Shown: in pieces, positions 34,948 to 44,253 of the stretch
Layout of the letters: every line of letters begins with the position of its first letter
How positions within the stretch are numbered: position 1 is the first letter of the stretch
Origin: Bacteroidales bacterium
GTDB taxonomy: Bacteria > Bacteroidota > Bacteroidia > Bacteroidales > VadinHA17
Reading direction: 5' to 3'
Length of the DNA stretch: 62,470 bases
Assembly (NCBI GenBank): GCA_029974835.1
Contig: JARKQN010000064.1
Location: forward strand, 1-62,470
Made by a program: the position numbers and the translations under genes
The notes under the pieces: generated by a model
What the model saw: only the letters and a program-made list of their open reading frames with translations
What the model was told of the DNA's origin: nothing
Databases searched by the model: none

Positions 34948-34964
34948 AAAATTAACCGTAATAT

Positions 34965-35357
34965 TTACTTTAGCGGAGACTCCATTACCACATTACTGAT
35001 TTTCAGTTTCTTCTGAGCTTCACTCTCAATATATACCTCGTAGGTTGCCTTAACCTGTCCGAGATACTGCATGTAGTAATAGAGGACTGTATCGGTTTTG
35101 TATTTCTGCCCGTTGATAACTGCAGAGATATTTGCCTTAGGATAGGCTTTTTCGAAACGATAATAGTCTGTAACCGCTCCTGCATTAAGAGTTCCGTAGT
35201 TATTTGTTCCGCCGCCTGTTTCAACGGTAAGCTCGTTCATAACCACATCCGAGAGGTTTCTGACTCTTATATCAGTAGGGCCAAGAGGTTCTTTATCCAG
35301 TTTTTTGCATCCTGAAAAAAGGAACAAAAGGAAAACGATGTATAACAGTTTTTTCAT
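34965..35357 (-). CDS. Small exported lipoprotein, unknown function
   Basis: 130 residues. Signal peptide II with lipobox LFSGC at about 14-18, then KKLDKEPLGP. The mature part is beta-rich (DIRVRNLSDVVMNELTVE, then YKTDTVLYYYMQYLGQVKATYEVY) and may bind something at the cell surface. No family recognised. It stands alone between ung and the Bat operon. Confidence 0.75.
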   Translation of the reverse strand: MKKLLYIVFLLFLFSGCKKLDKEPLGPTDIRVRNLSDVVMNELTVETGGGTNNYGTLNAGAVTDYYRFEKAYPKANISAVINGQKYKTDTVLYYYMQYLGQVKATYEVYIESEAQKKLKISNVVMESPLK

Positions 35358-35422
35358 TACAGCCAGGTTTTTACCCTTGTTTAATTAAACAGACCTGAAA
35401 TATAGTAAAATAGTTGCATTTT

Positions 35423-36202
35423 TTAAATTCTCTCAAGGCATTCCTGCTGCACCCATCCCTTATTGCCGTCGGGAAGTCTTATTTCGTACCAGTTCTTAAG
35501 TGAATCTGTAATTGTAACCTTTGTTCCTTCATGAATGAGAAAAAGTTCATTTCCTCCTTCATCCGGAGAGCTCCTTCCGCTGACCTGCGGACAAAATACT
35601 ATCGCTTTGCCGCTGTTATTAAGAAGGTATCTGCTCCTTAGTGAGAATGCCAGGGTGCATCCGCTGATCAGCAGCATAAATACAGCTATCCAGAAAGATG
35701 CCACTTTAAGACGGTACCTGCTGCTGAACAGGTACAGACCCAGCAATATAAAGAACAGGATAAATGTTATAATGCTTACTGCCGCCCAGGTATCCGTGCG
35801 AGCGAGAAGTGAAATAAAATTAAACCACGTGACAAAAAAAATCTCCGGTACCTCGTTGAACCTGTCAACCACCATTGTTCTGGCTACCTCAAGATTATAC
35901 TTAATATCTTCCCCGGAAGGCTTAAGCAGAAGCGCTCTTTCGTAAAAAAGTATTGCACCCGGCAGGTCGTTTGTTTTAAAACAGGCGTTTGCTATGTTAT
36001 AATCAAGAGCTGCCGACCGGTACCCTGAATTGTAAAGCGACTTCCATACTTCAAGGGCTTCGGTGTATTTTCCGGCACTGTACAACTCAACACCATCCCT
36101 GAATTTTTCATCAGGCACCTTATCCTTAACGCCGGCTCCGGAAACCATCAGTGGGAGCAGAAGCAGGAAACCTAAAATACATTGATCAAGTATTCTTTTC
36201 AC
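35423..36202 (-). CDS. batE: BatE: TPR protein with C-terminal SH3-like domain, Bat operon
   Basis: About 259 residues if begun at the GTG at 36202 one base after the batD stop; a TTG at 36220 would add six. N-terminal signal/anchor (ILGFLLLLPLMVSGAG), two tetratricopeptide repeats (ELYSAGKYTEALEVWKSLYN; AALDYNIANACFKTNDLPGA), two further membrane helices (about 140-190), and a C-terminal SH3-like part (KVTITDSLKNWYEIRLPDGNKGWVQ). Last gene of the Bat operon; Bat proteins were first linked to aerotolerance in Bacteroides, though their biochemical role is unsettled. Confidence 0.85.
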   Translation of the reverse strand: MKRILDQCILGFLLLLPLMVSGAGVKDKVPDEKFRDGVELYSAGKYTEALEVWKSLYNSGYRSAALDYNIANACFKTNDLPGAILFYERALLLKPSGEDIKYNLEVARTMVVDRFNEVPEIFFVTWFNFISLLARTDTWAAVSIITFILFFILLGLYLFSSRYRLKVASFWIAVFMLLISGCTLAFSLRSRYLLNNSGKAIVFCPQVSGRSSPDEGGNELFLIHEGTKVTITDSLKNWYEIRLPDGNKGWVQQECLERI

Positions 36203-36203
36203 C

Positions 36204-38015
36204 TCAAAGAGTATTTTCAATGGTTTTTATTAATGTTGCCGCCTTTTCATAGACAATCCTGTTTTCCGAAGGTGCTGCAGCAGGTGCAAACCTGGCAAAC
36301 TCACATTTATCTATAATTTCACGTGCAAGTTCAATAACATTCTCCTCCACACCTTTCTCCCTGAGCTTTTCAATTGCCCTTGTACGGTTCATTTCTGCAA
36401 GAGGAATTGAAAGTTTATCGCTCAGGTAACCCCACAGCGCCTTCAGAAGCTCTTCGTAAAATTTGTCATTATCCCCTGACCGCATGAATTTTCCTGCTAT
36501 CAATAGTCTTTTTCCCGCTATACGGCCCGCTTTCCTGTTTCTCACACGTGCTATATCGGAGTTCCTTCTTATATGTTCCCTTCTTATAAGTATAAGAACA
36601 ATAAATATCAGAACCACTGTCAGATACATATAGAGAAATACCGGAGAATTTACCAGGAATTTCTCTGTCTTCACCCATAGCCCGGGAGTTGACATGATAA
36701 ACCTAATATCTTTTCCGAGGTAACGGACATCCTCTTTCGACACTCCGCCGAACATAGCAACCGGTGCCTGATCGGATCCTTTCATCACATGAAATTTAAG
36801 TACACCGGTGGATGCTGTTTCATATTGTTTGGATACCGGATTAAAATATGAATAGGTGACTGAAGGGATTACAAAATCGCCGTGATGCCTAGGTATGAGA
36901 ACATATTCGTATATTCTCTGTCCTGATTGTCCGGCTGAGGAGGTTCTGATGTTGTCGGAGATTTTAGGGTCGTATTTTTCGATATCCGGCGATAATTTCA
37001 GTGTGGGGGCGCCGGCATATTTAAGGTTGCCCGAGCCGCTCAGAGTAATCTTCAGGTTCAGGGCGTCGTTGACCTTCAACGTATCCCTGCTGAGGGTGGC
37101 GGATATTTTGACATTGCCCGTCAAACCCGGGAAATTATCGGGTTTGCCCGGTGGCAGAGGTTTTACCTTTAAGTTAACGGGATTACTCACCAGAACTCTC
37201 TGAACATTCAAGAATCTGGCAAAAAAGTCGCCGAAGAACGGATCAGGATCGCTGATTCTTTGCTGGATAAGAGCGGTAACCTGTACGGGATCAATTTTCA
37301 GATCGCCTGTTAACTGGGGAAAAATCAAAAACTGCTGAATGACGCCGGTACCATATATTACACCGTTAACATTCTCCCGTTGCAGCGAATTCAGCGGTGG
37401 AGTTTCTATATCCTCCTTAATAAATCCGTTAAAGTCGGGATATTTAATCTCCTGGATACCGGAAAGATCGGTACGGTTATAGATTTTTAAGGTCAGTATC
37501 ACAGGTTCTCCGGCATAAACATCCGTCCGGCTTGGAATAAGTCTTACATAGAGATCACCGCCTGATGTCTGGCTGCCGGCCGGTTCCTGCACTTCCTGCT
37601 TCCCTGCTCCCTGCCCGGGCTGCCTTGCAGAAGGATCGGCCACCACTTCAATATAAAGAGAATCCGAGCTGTATTCTTTTCCCTTCACCTTTATCACTGC
37701 AGGAGGTATGGTAAATCTGCCCGGTTCTACTGCCTGCAGGTAATAAGTATAGGAGTAGGAGGTTTCCTGTGATATTTTGCCGTTGATGATACTTGTACTG
37801 GAGCTGTAGCTTGTCTGCGGTCCCATTAGCCTGTAGAAACCCTTAAAGGGAGGAGCTGTCATCTCACCTCCGCCCGTGTTAATAGTCCAGGTTATTGCAA
37901 ACTGTTCACCCTGGCTCACCACACGGGGGTATTCGGTTTTTACAAAAATATCCTGGGCTGCTGCCGTGCCTGCAGCCATACCGGTAATAAAAAATATATA
38001 GGATATTATCTTCAT
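36204..38015 (-). CDS. batD: BatD: membrane-anchored oxygen-tolerance protein
   Basis: 603 residues from the ATG at 38015, which has a GAGGTG ribosome binding site; an upstream GTG at 38021 is possible. Signal peptide (FFITGMAAGTAAAQD), then three immunoglobulin-like beta domains typical of BatD (QGEQFAITWTINTGGG; LIPSRTDVYAGEPVILTLKIYN; NVKISATLSRDTLKVNDALN), a late membrane helix (about 452-472) and a basic cytoplasmic tail (to 603). Family length and order fit. It lies between batC (1-8 bp) and batE (next base), so the three are translated together. Confidence 0.9.
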   Translation of the reverse strand: MKIISYIFFITGMAAGTAAAQDIFVKTEYPRVVSQGEQFAITWTINTGGGEMTAPPFKGFYRLMGPQTSYSSSTSIINGKISQETSYSYTYYLQAVEPGRFTIPPAVIKVKGKEYSSDSLYIEVVADPSARQPGQGAGKQEVQEPAGSQTSGGDLYVRLIPSRTDVYAGEPVILTLKIYNRTDLSGIQEIKYPDFNGFIKEDIETPPLNSLQRENVNGVIYGTGVIQQFLIFPQLTGDLKIDPVQVTALIQQRISDPDPFFGDFFARFLNVQRVLVSNPVNLKVKPLPPGKPDNFPGLTGNVKISATLSRDTLKVNDALNLKITLSGSGNLKYAGAPTLKLSPDIEKYDPKISDNIRTSSAGQSGQRIYEYVLIPRHHGDFVIPSVTYSYFNPVSKQYETASTGVLKFHVMKGSDQAPVAMFGGVSKEDVRYLGKDIRFIMSTPGLWVKTEKFLVNSPVFLYMYLTVVLIFIVLILIRREHIRRNSDIARVRNRKAGRIAGKRLLIAGKFMRSGDNDKFYEELLKALWGYLSDKLSIPLAEMNRTRAIEKLREKGVEENVIELAREIIDKCEFARFAPAAAPSENRIVYEKAATLIKTIENTL

Positions 38016-38022
38016 ATTCACC

Positions 38023-38790
38023 TCACCAGTTTATCAGAGTTCTGACCCTCTCACCTGCCGCCCTGGCATCCTTCACCTTCTCCTGAACCTTTTTTTCATC
38101 ATTGGAGAGGGCTTCAAGTATCCTGGCTGCATCTTCCCGCGTCATCCCCTGTTGTTGCTGTTGTTGTTGTTGTTGTTGCTGTTGTTGTTGTTGTTGTTGC
38201 TGTTGTTGCTGCTGTTGTTGATTCTGTTCCTGTTTCTGTTCATCCTGCTGCCTGTTGTTCCGGTTTTTTTCCTGATCCTGATCCTTCTGATCTTTCTTAT
38301 CGTTCTGATTCTGTTGCTGCTGTTGTTGCTGTTGCTTTAGAAGATCCTGGGCAAAGGCAAGGTTATGCTTTGCCTGAACATTGGACGGATCAAGCCTGAG
38401 AGAGCTCTTGTAAGCTTCAATACTTTCAGCAATTTTATTGTTTTTAAGAAGGGAATTTCCGAGGTTGAAATAACTCTTTGACTTTTTTATCCTGTCGTTC
38501 TGCAACTCTGAGGATGCCACAAAATTACGTGAAGCCTCCTCAAAGTTATTCTGCCTGTACAGTGCGTCACCCAGGTTGAACTTTGCCGCATATGATGAAT
38601 TGTTTTTATCGAGGGCTTTCCTGTAGAGTATTTCCGATTCATTGAAACGTCCATCGTAGTATTTTGAGTTGCCCTGCCTTAAAAGTTTCCGTTCTTCCTG
38701 GGCCTGCGATGGAATTTCAGAAAGTATCCATGCCAGTGCCATGATCGCTGACACTCTGAAAACAACCAGGTGTGTTAATGAAATCTTCAT
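38023..38790 (-). CDS. batC: BatC: TPR protein with polyglutamine stretch
   Basis: 255 residues. Signal sequence (VSAIMALAWILSEIPSQA), three TPR units at about 30-140 (FNESEILYRKALDKNNSSYA; FNLGNSLLKNNKIAESIEAY), then a low-complexity acidic/Gln linker, including QQQQQQQ and later a run of 24 glutamines (coding bases 38149-38220), and a short helical tail (EDAARILEALSNDEKKV). Linker length is prone to change because the codons are nearly all CAA/CAG. Two bases separate it from batB. Probably binds BatB and BatD by the TPR part. Confidence 0.9.
   Translation of the reverse strand: MKISLTHLVVFRVSAIMALAWILSEIPSQAQEERKLLRQGNSKYYDGRFNESEILYRKALDKNNSSYAAKFNLGDALYRQNNFEEASRNFVASSELQNDRIKKSKSYFNLGNSLLKNNKIAESIEAYKSSLRLDPSNVQAKHNLAFAQDLLKQQQQQQQQNQNDKKDQKDQDQEKNRNNRQQDEQKQEQNQQQQQQQQQQQQQQQQQQQQQQQQGMTREDAARILEALSNDEKKVQEKVKDARAAGERVRTLINW
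38149..38220 (-). repeat. CAA/CAG microsatellite encoding 24 Gln in BatC
   Basis: Twenty-four consecutive glutamine codons, mostly CAA with scattered CAG. In-frame contractions or expansions would change linker length without breaking the protein. Confidence 0.9.
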
Positions 38791-38791
38791 A

Positions 38792-39832
38792 TCAGACCCT
38801 GAATTTAAAGATTTTCAACCCGGAGAGCCTGCGGTTTTTTTTCTCCATTACAAGAAATTCAGCAATAAGGAATATTAAAGCCAGACCTGCAAAGAACTGG
38901 AACTGGTCGTTGTATTCCGTAAAAATTTTCCCCTCAATTTCCTGTTTCGACATTTTCCTGATTTCCGATAATATCTGCTCAAGTCCCAGGCTTGCAGAGG
39001 TTGCCCTGACATATTTGCCATTGCCTGCAATGGCTGTTTCCTGCAGAATTTTTTCGTTCAGTTTGGTAATTACGGTATTTCCTTCGTGATCTTTGAGAAA
39101 TTCACGTTTACCATTTACTGTCAGAGATATCGGAACACCATCGGGAGAACCTATTCCCACGGTATGGACAACGATTCCCTGTTTTGCTGCTTCTGTTGCC
39201 GCAGCAACAGGATCATCCTCATGATTCTCACCGTCGGTGATGACGATAACTGCCCTGCTCTTGTCCTGTCCCTGAGAGAATGATCTCATTGCCAGAGATA
39301 TAGCTGATCCGATTGCAGTACCCTGTTTTGGGACGGCTGACGGATTGATTGTTGACAGAAACATTTTTGCTGAGACATAATCGGCGGTAACGGGTATCTG
39401 GATATATGCATCGCCCGCAAAAACTATAAGTCCTATTTTATCATCTGTAAGGTTTTCAACCAGTCGTGACACCGCCTGCTTTGCACGCTCCAGCCTGCTG
39501 GGCTGTATGTCTTCCGCGAGCATTGAGTTACTGACATCGAGGGCTACAATTACCTCGATACCCTTTCGCTTTACATCTTCTATCTTCGATCCGAACTGCG
39601 GACGTGCAAGCATCAGGGAAAGAAATACGAGGGCAAGGATGGCAAAGATCAGCTTGACGACGGGCCGGGCGGAGGAGAGGTCGGGTAAAAGCCTGAGAAC
39701 GACTTTCTTATCACCGTACTGTTCAACAGCCCTGTTCTGCCTTATCCTGTTGATTACAAATATGAGGATTAACAGCGGGACTGCCAGCAGCAGGTACAGA
39801 TATTCGGGGTTTGCAAATCTGAAAAGGTTCAT
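38792..39832 (-). CDS. batB: BatB: von Willebrand factor A domain protein
   Basis: 346 residues. Two membrane helices near the start (LYLLLAVPLLILIFVI; LIFAILALVFLSLM), a VWA domain with metal-ion site D99-x-S101-x-S103 in VALDVSNSM, and the second VWA motif TDGEN; one more helix at the end. It binds a divalent metal and partner proteins in the periplasm. Twelve to fourteen bases separate it from batA, and it is similar in layout to BatA, as usual for the tandem pair. Confidence 0.93.
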   Translation of the reverse strand: MNLFRFANPEYLYLLLAVPLLILIFVINRIRQNRAVEQYGDKKVVLRLLPDLSSARPVVKLIFAILALVFLSLMLARPQFGSKIEDVKRKGIEVIVALDVSNSMLAEDIQPSRLERAKQAVSRLVENLTDDKIGLIVFAGDAYIQIPVTADYVSAKMFLSTINPSAVPKQGTAIGSAISLAMRSFSQGQDKSRAVIVITDGENHEDDPVAAATEAAKQGIVVHTVGIGSPDGVPISLTVNGKREFLKDHEGNTVITKLNEKILQETAIAGNGKYVRATSASLGLEQILSEIRKMSKQEIEGKIFTEYNDQFQFFAGLALIFLIAEFLVMEKKNRRLSGLKIFKFRV

Positions 39833-39845
39833 ATCTCCTCCTGTT

Positions 39846-40841
39846 CTATGTAAGACTTTTCAGAGCAAGATTTCTGAGCAACAACTCCAGAAGGAAAATC
39901 ATTGTCGCAATGAGGGCAGGAATGAGGAACTTTTCCTCCCTTACCCTGAACTGCCTCACCTCGAGCCTTGATTTTTCCATCTTATCAATTTCCGAATATA
40001 TCTGGGCAAGCTTATTATTGTCGGTTGCCCTGAAATAGCTGCCGCCGGTGACGGAAGCTATGTTTTTAAGCACTTCTTCGTCAATCTCTACAGGCATATC
40101 CTGGTACCTTATCCCGAAGGGGGTTCTCACCGGCATGGGTGCCACGCCCATTGTTCCGACGCCTATGGTATATACCCTTACGCCGAAGGTCTTTGCGATT
40201 TCGGCAGCCGTAACGGGAGCAATTATTCCGCGGTTGTTTATCCCGTCAGTAAGAAGAATCACCACCCTGCTCCTGCCCTTTGCATCCCTTATGCGGTTGA
40301 CTGCTGTTGCAAGGCCCTCCCCTATTGCCGTACCGTCTTCTATTATTCCGCTTTTAATTTCCCTGAGCAGGTTAATCAGCACAGCATGATCGGTTGTAAG
40401 AGGACATTGTGTAAAGCTTTCACCGCTGAAGACCACGAGGCCGATTCTGTCGTATGGCCGTGCGGAAATAAATTCTGTGGCAACATTCTTTGAAGCCTCC
40501 AGGCGGTCGGGTTTAAAGTCGCGGGCAAGCATACTTCCCGAGATATCGAGAGTCAGAATAATATCAATTCCTTCCGTTGTTACATCCTGGTAGCTGTTGG
40601 TTGACTGAGGTCTTGCGAGGACAACTATCAGGAGGCCGACGGCGATTACTCTTAAAGCGAATAATGCATGCCTAAGGTAAATCCTGAAACGGCCCGCCTG
40701 AAAACCGTTAAAAGGCTCCACCGATGAAACGTTCAGAGAGGCATTCGATCTGCGGTAACGGAGAATATATAAAACCACCATTACCGGCAGCAGAGCCAGC
40801 AGGTATAAAAATCCGGGTGATGCAAATACAATTCCCTTCAT
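39846..40841 (-). CDS. batA: BatA: von Willebrand factor A domain protein
   Basis: 331 residues. Membrane helices near 10-27 and 58-76 flank a cytoplasmic loop; the VWA domain follows, with MIDAS D99-x-S101-x-S103 (LTLDISGSM) and LLTDGINN; final helix near 315. ATGA overlap with the upstream gene (40838-40841). Expected to pair with BatB under the control of the MoxR ATPase coded at the operon's start. Confidence 0.93.
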   Translation of the reverse strand: MKGIVFASPGFLYLLALLPVMVVLYILRYRRSNASLNVSSVEPFNGFQAGRFRIYLRHALFALRVIAVGLLIVVLARPQSTNSYQDVTTEGIDIILTLDISGSMLARDFKPDRLEASKNVATEFISARPYDRIGLVVFSGESFTQCPLTTDHAVLINLLREIKSGIIEDGTAIGEGLATAVNRIRDAKGRSRVVILLTDGINNRGIIAPVTAAEIAKTFGVRVYTIGVGTMGVAPMPVRTPFGIRYQDMPVEIDEEVLKNIASVTGGSYFRATDNNKLAQIYSEIDKMEKSRLEVRQFRVREEKFLIPALIATMIFLLELLLRNLALKSLT

Positions 40842-41821
40842 TTTGCCTCCTCCTCTCCTTTTACGTTTGAAATCCCTTTATCCTCATCTGAAACAGGAAT
40901 CTGCATGGTAGCTTTTACAAAATCCCATGCATAATCAAAATGAAGCTCATTTTCCGAAGGTTCAGGGTTGTATTTGGCGAACTTTACGAGGTCTCCCCCT
41001 GTCAGGATGGTCCTGAGGATTCTGAACTGACTGTCGTCGAGTGAGACCGATTTCTCAACTACAGCCAGGGTTTCCGGGGTAGTCATTTCCATCGACTCCA
41101 CCGAAAAACGGTTATACAGGTATTGTCTAATGATTTCCGTAAGGCGTGAGTAGTATTCTTTTGTTTCCCCCTTCTGCCACAGCTTCATCATCTTAAGGTT
41201 TTCAAGTTCCCTGAAAGCAATTAGGTGAGCCGGTTCGGAAGGCCGTTGGTGCATATCCTCAGGTTTTACTTTCCTGTAGCGTTTTATCAATCTTACTGTT
41301 AGCCAGATAACAATGATTAACAGCGCTGTCAGCAGAATCCATGGGATAATTTCTCCCGCCGTAACAGGTATTTTTAAGGGTTCCACGATGTCGAATATGC
41401 CTGAGGCTGTATCGGGCGGGGTGATCTTCACCCGCATCACTTCCAGCCAGGCGTAGTCGGAGTAATAACGCCTGACGCCCGATCCGGTTTTCAATTCAGC
41501 ATAGACAGGCGGCACCTGGTAGAATCCGGAGTCGAACGAAGTTACAAGGTATTCATGTTTTATCCGCACAAAACCGTTTCCGGTGGCTGCCGAGTCCATT
41601 TCCGGTCCCTGAAGGATTTCTATCTGTTTCAGCAATGTATCCTTAAAGACGGGAAGGTTTATCCTTAGTGTTTCAGGCTTTTCAAGTGTTACAATATATT
41701 TTACCTGGTCGCCGAGAAAGATACGGGTAGTATCGAAAGAGGCATTTATTTTCACTTCCTGGGATGACATAACGCCGGGAAGTGAAAAAAGCAGAAACAA
41801 TATTCTGAAATGCCTGCTCAT
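40838..41821 (-). CDS. Bat operon membrane protein with BatD-like N-terminal domain
   Basis: 327 residues: signal sequence (FRILFLLFSLPGVMSS), an Ig-like domain about 20-130 reminiscent of BatD (ASFDTTRIFLGDQVKYIVTL), a membrane helix near 160-180 (WILLTALLIIVIWLTV), and a cytoplasmic helical domain. Genes of this kind commonly sit between the DUF58 gene and batA in Bacteroidota, without a name in common use. Overlaps batA by four bases and follows the DUF58 gene by three. Confidence 0.75.
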   Translation of the reverse strand: MSRHFRILFLLFSLPGVMSSQEVKINASFDTTRIFLGDQVKYIVTLEKPETLRINLPVFKDTLLKQIEILQGPEMDSAATGNGFVRIKHEYLVTSFDSGFYQVPPVYAELKTGSGVRRYYSDYAWLEVMRVKITPPDTASGIFDIVEPLKIPVTAGEIIPWILLTALLIIVIWLTVRLIKRYRKVKPEDMHQRPSEPAHLIAFRELENLKMMKLWQKGETKEYYSRLTEIIRQYLYNRFSVESMEMTTPETLAVVEKSVSLDDSQFRILRTILTGGDLVKFAKYNPEPSENELHFDYAWDFVKATMQIPVSDEDKGISNVKGEEEAK

Positions 41822-41824
41822 TTA

Positions 41825-42688
41825 CTACCTGTTTTTAAAGAATCTGATCAGTGCTGGGACGTAGTCCTCTCCTGTGGAGACAGAGGCTGAGTCGACCCCC
41901 GCCCTGATGAAAGTGTTTTTTGTTTTCTCGCTGAAGTTTTTCCACCATTCTGAATAATGACGGCGCAAACCTGATGAGGAAGTATCCACCCATTTCTCAA
42001 AACCCGATTCAGGATCGTAAAGCCTTACGAGTCCGATATCGGGTATTGCCGTTTCAGCCGGATCAAAAATCCTTAAGGCGGCCACATCATGCTTGTTTGA
42101 GGCAATCCGAAGCGATTCATCAAAATCGGGAGAAATGAAATCGGAAATTATAAAAGCAGTGCATCTTTTTCTGATGGCATTTGTAAGGTAACGCAGAGGC
42201 TCATTCAGATCAGTTTTGTGACTTACCGGGTTGAATTCCAGCAGTTCCCTGATAATCCGCAGTATGTGTTTTCTTCCCTTTTGCGGACGTATTATTTTTT
42301 CGACTCTGTCGGAGAAAAACATCACCCCTATTTTGTCGTTGTTAAGAATGGCCGAGAATGCCAGCACTGCAGCAATCTCTGTCATCACTTCCCTCTTAAA
42401 GCTGTTTTTCGTGCCAAACATACCGGATCCGCTGACATCCATCAGCAGCATCACAGTGAGTTCTCTTTCCTCCTCATATACCTTTACATAGGGATGGTTA
42501 AACCTTGCTGTGACATTCCAGTCGATATTTCTTATATCATCCCCGTAGCGATATTCCCTTACCTCACTGAAGGCAATACCTCTTCCTTTAAAGGCACTGT
42601 GGTATTGTCCGGCAAATATATGCCTCGACAATCCCCTTGCCTTTATTTCAATTCTTCTTACTTTCTTAAGCAGATCAACAGCTTCCAC
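41825..42688 (-). CDS. DUF58 domain protein of the Bat operon
   Basis: 287 residues from a GTG start. Opens with VRRIEIKARGLSRHIFAG and YRYGDDIRNIDWNVTAR, the DUF58 signature, then a VWA-like stretch MLLMDVSGSGMFG with a metal site. Always a neighbour of MoxR ATPases; it is thought to be a MoxR substrate or adaptor on the inner side of the membrane. Ten bases after the small secreted gene and three before the next, so clearly in the operon. Confidence 0.92.
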   Translation of the reverse strand: MEAVDLLKKVRRIEIKARGLSRHIFAGQYHSAFKGRGIAFSEVREYRYGDDIRNIDWNVTARFNHPYVKVYEEERELTVMLLMDVSGSGMFGTKNSFKREVMTEIAAVLAFSAILNNDKIGVMFFSDRVEKIIRPQKGRKHILRIIRELLEFNPVSHKTDLNEPLRYLTNAIRKRCTAFIISDFISPDFDESLRIASNKHDVAALRIFDPAETAIPDIGLVRLYDPESGFEKWVDTSSSGLRRHYSEWWKNFSEKTKNTFIRAGVDSASVSTGEDYVPALIRFFKNR

Positions 42689-42697
42689 CTTTATTGC

Positions 42698-43120
42698 CTA
42701 ATTCGCCGGTTTGGTTGTTATACTTATGTTGAACGTCCAGTCTTCGTCTTTAAGTTCAACAGAATATTTAACGCCGTTCTTTTCTTCTTCCCACAGGTTA
42801 TTGCCGAGCGGTTTATAAAGTGAATTAAGCTCTGACACCTTCTTGTCTTTCAGTGTTTTATCACAAATCAGCCTTACGCTTCTGCAAACCGAATCGGCAG
42901 AAAGAAAGAAGAAGAGAGTCTGGGTCTGACTTCTGTCCGCATACTTAAGATACCTGTAAGTATTGTTGAACGTCATTCCCTGCAGCACCATATTCTTCTG
43001 GTTTTGTTTCATATATCCTCTAATGTCTTTCTCGTGATATCCGATCAGATTCTGGGCATTAAAAGGAATACATGTTACAAGGAAGAATACCACACCGGTA
43101 AGAAAGCCTTTCATTGACAT
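42698..43120 (-). CDS. Small secreted protein between moxR and the DUF58 gene
   Basis: 140 residues with a signal peptide (GVVFFLVTCIPFNAQ). The mature part shows YHEKDIRGYMKQNQKNM and ends with VELKDEDWTFNISI; no known family. It is 11 bp after the moxR stop, in the same operon. Probably a periplasmic helper of the Bat complex, but nothing else points to a role. Confidence 0.75.
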   Translation of the reverse strand: MSMKGFLTGVVFFLVTCIPFNAQNLIGYHEKDIRGYMKQNQKNMVLQGMTFNNTYRYLKYADRSQTQTLFFFLSADSVCRSVRLICDKTLKDKKVSELNSLYKPLGNNLWEEEKNGVKYSVELKDEDWTFNISITTKPAN

Positions 43121-43131
43121 ATTAAAGATTT

Positions 43132-44127
43132 TTAAGGTACTTCGACAGTATTAAGTATTTCAGTGATTATATTGTCCTGGCTTATATTTTCCGCTTCTGC
43201 CTCGTAAGTTAACCCGATTCTGTGTCTCAATACATCATGGCAGACGGCCCTTACATCTTCGGGAATTACGAATCCTCGCCGTTTAATGAATGCAAATGAT
43301 TTTGAGGCGAGGGCAAGATATATTGAAGCCCTTGGCGAGGCGCCGTATGATATCATGGGCCTGAATTTTTCAAGGTTGTATCTGCCCGGTTCCCTTGTGG
43401 CAAACACTATATCAAGTATGTAATTTTCAATCTTTTCATCCATATAAACATCTCTGACCACGCTTCTGGCCTTAATGATATCGGATGTTTTAATCACTGT
43501 ATCGGGACTGGGAAAAGAGGTTCCGATATTTTCACGGATAATACTCCTTTCCTCTTCTTTTGAAGGGTACCCGATCAATACCTTCAGCATAAAACGGTCG
43601 ACCTGCGCTTCCGGCAGAGGGTATGTTCCTTCCTGTTCTATAGGGTTCTGCGTGGCAAGCACAAGGAAAGGCTCATCGAGAGAATAGGTGGATTCACCGA
43701 TGGTAACCTGTCTTTCCTGCATGGCCTCAAGCAGGGCGCTTTGTACTTTTGCCGGAGACCTGTTGATTTCATCAGCCAGGATAAAGTTGGCGAAGACAGG
43801 TCCTTTTCTTACAACAAATTCCTCCTTCTTCTGGCTGTAAATCATGGTTCCGATAAGGTCGGCAGGCAGCAGGTCGGGGGTGAACTGTATTCTGCTGAAT
43901 TTTGCATCAATAATCGATGCAAGTGTACGTATTGCAAGAGTTTTTGCAAGTCCCGGAACACCTTCAAGGAGAATGTGTCCGTTTGAAAGGAGACCTATCA
44001 GAAGGCTGTCGGTCAGATGCTTCTGTCCAACAATAACCTTGCCCATCTCAAGGCGTATCATGTCAACAAAAGCGCTCTCCCTTTCAATGCGTTCATTTAA
44101 TTGTCTTATATCAGCGGCCTGTTCCAT
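43132..44127 (-). CDS. MoxR family AAA+ ATPase
   Basis: 331 residues. Walker A GVPGLAKT (56-63), Walker B FILADEINR with sensor-type RSPAKVQSALLEAMQERQV, and FLVLATQNPIEQEGTYPLPEAQVDRF. Length and order are typical. MoxR ATPases act as chaperones that insert or activate VWA-domain partners, here BatA, BatB and the DUF58 protein downstream. It is the first gene of the Bat operon; the promoter should be between 44128 and 44253. Confidence 0.96.
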   Translation of the reverse strand: MEQAADIRQLNERIERESAFVDMIRLEMGKVIVGQKHLTDSLLIGLLSNGHILLEGVPGLAKTLAIRTLASIIDAKFSRIQFTPDLLPADLIGTMIYSQKKEEFVVRKGPVFANFILADEINRSPAKVQSALLEAMQERQVTIGESTYSLDEPFLVLATQNPIEQEGTYPLPEAQVDRFMLKVLIGYPSKEEERSIIRENIGTSFPSPDTVIKTSDIIKARSVVRDVYMDEKIENYILDIVFATREPGRYNLEKFRPMISYGASPRASIYLALASKSFAFIKRRGFVIPEDVRAVCHDVLRHRIGLTYEAEAENISQDNIITEILNTVEVP

Positions 44128-44253
44128 ATTCTGTCTCTTTAAAATGCCTGGTTATAAACGGTTTTTGAAATAAAATGTTTCGGAAGGCAAATGAATGTTC
44201 CAAATCTGAAAGGTGGTGTTAAGGTATGTTAAATAATTGTTAAATGATAATAT

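Noticed and set aside
38152-38340. 62-codon poly-Leu + strand frame
   Set aside because: Complement of the BatC glutamine codons.
42218-42823. 201-codon + strand frame across DUF58 and the small secreted gene
   Set aside because: Antisense to two real genes of the Bat operon; no protein-like pattern.
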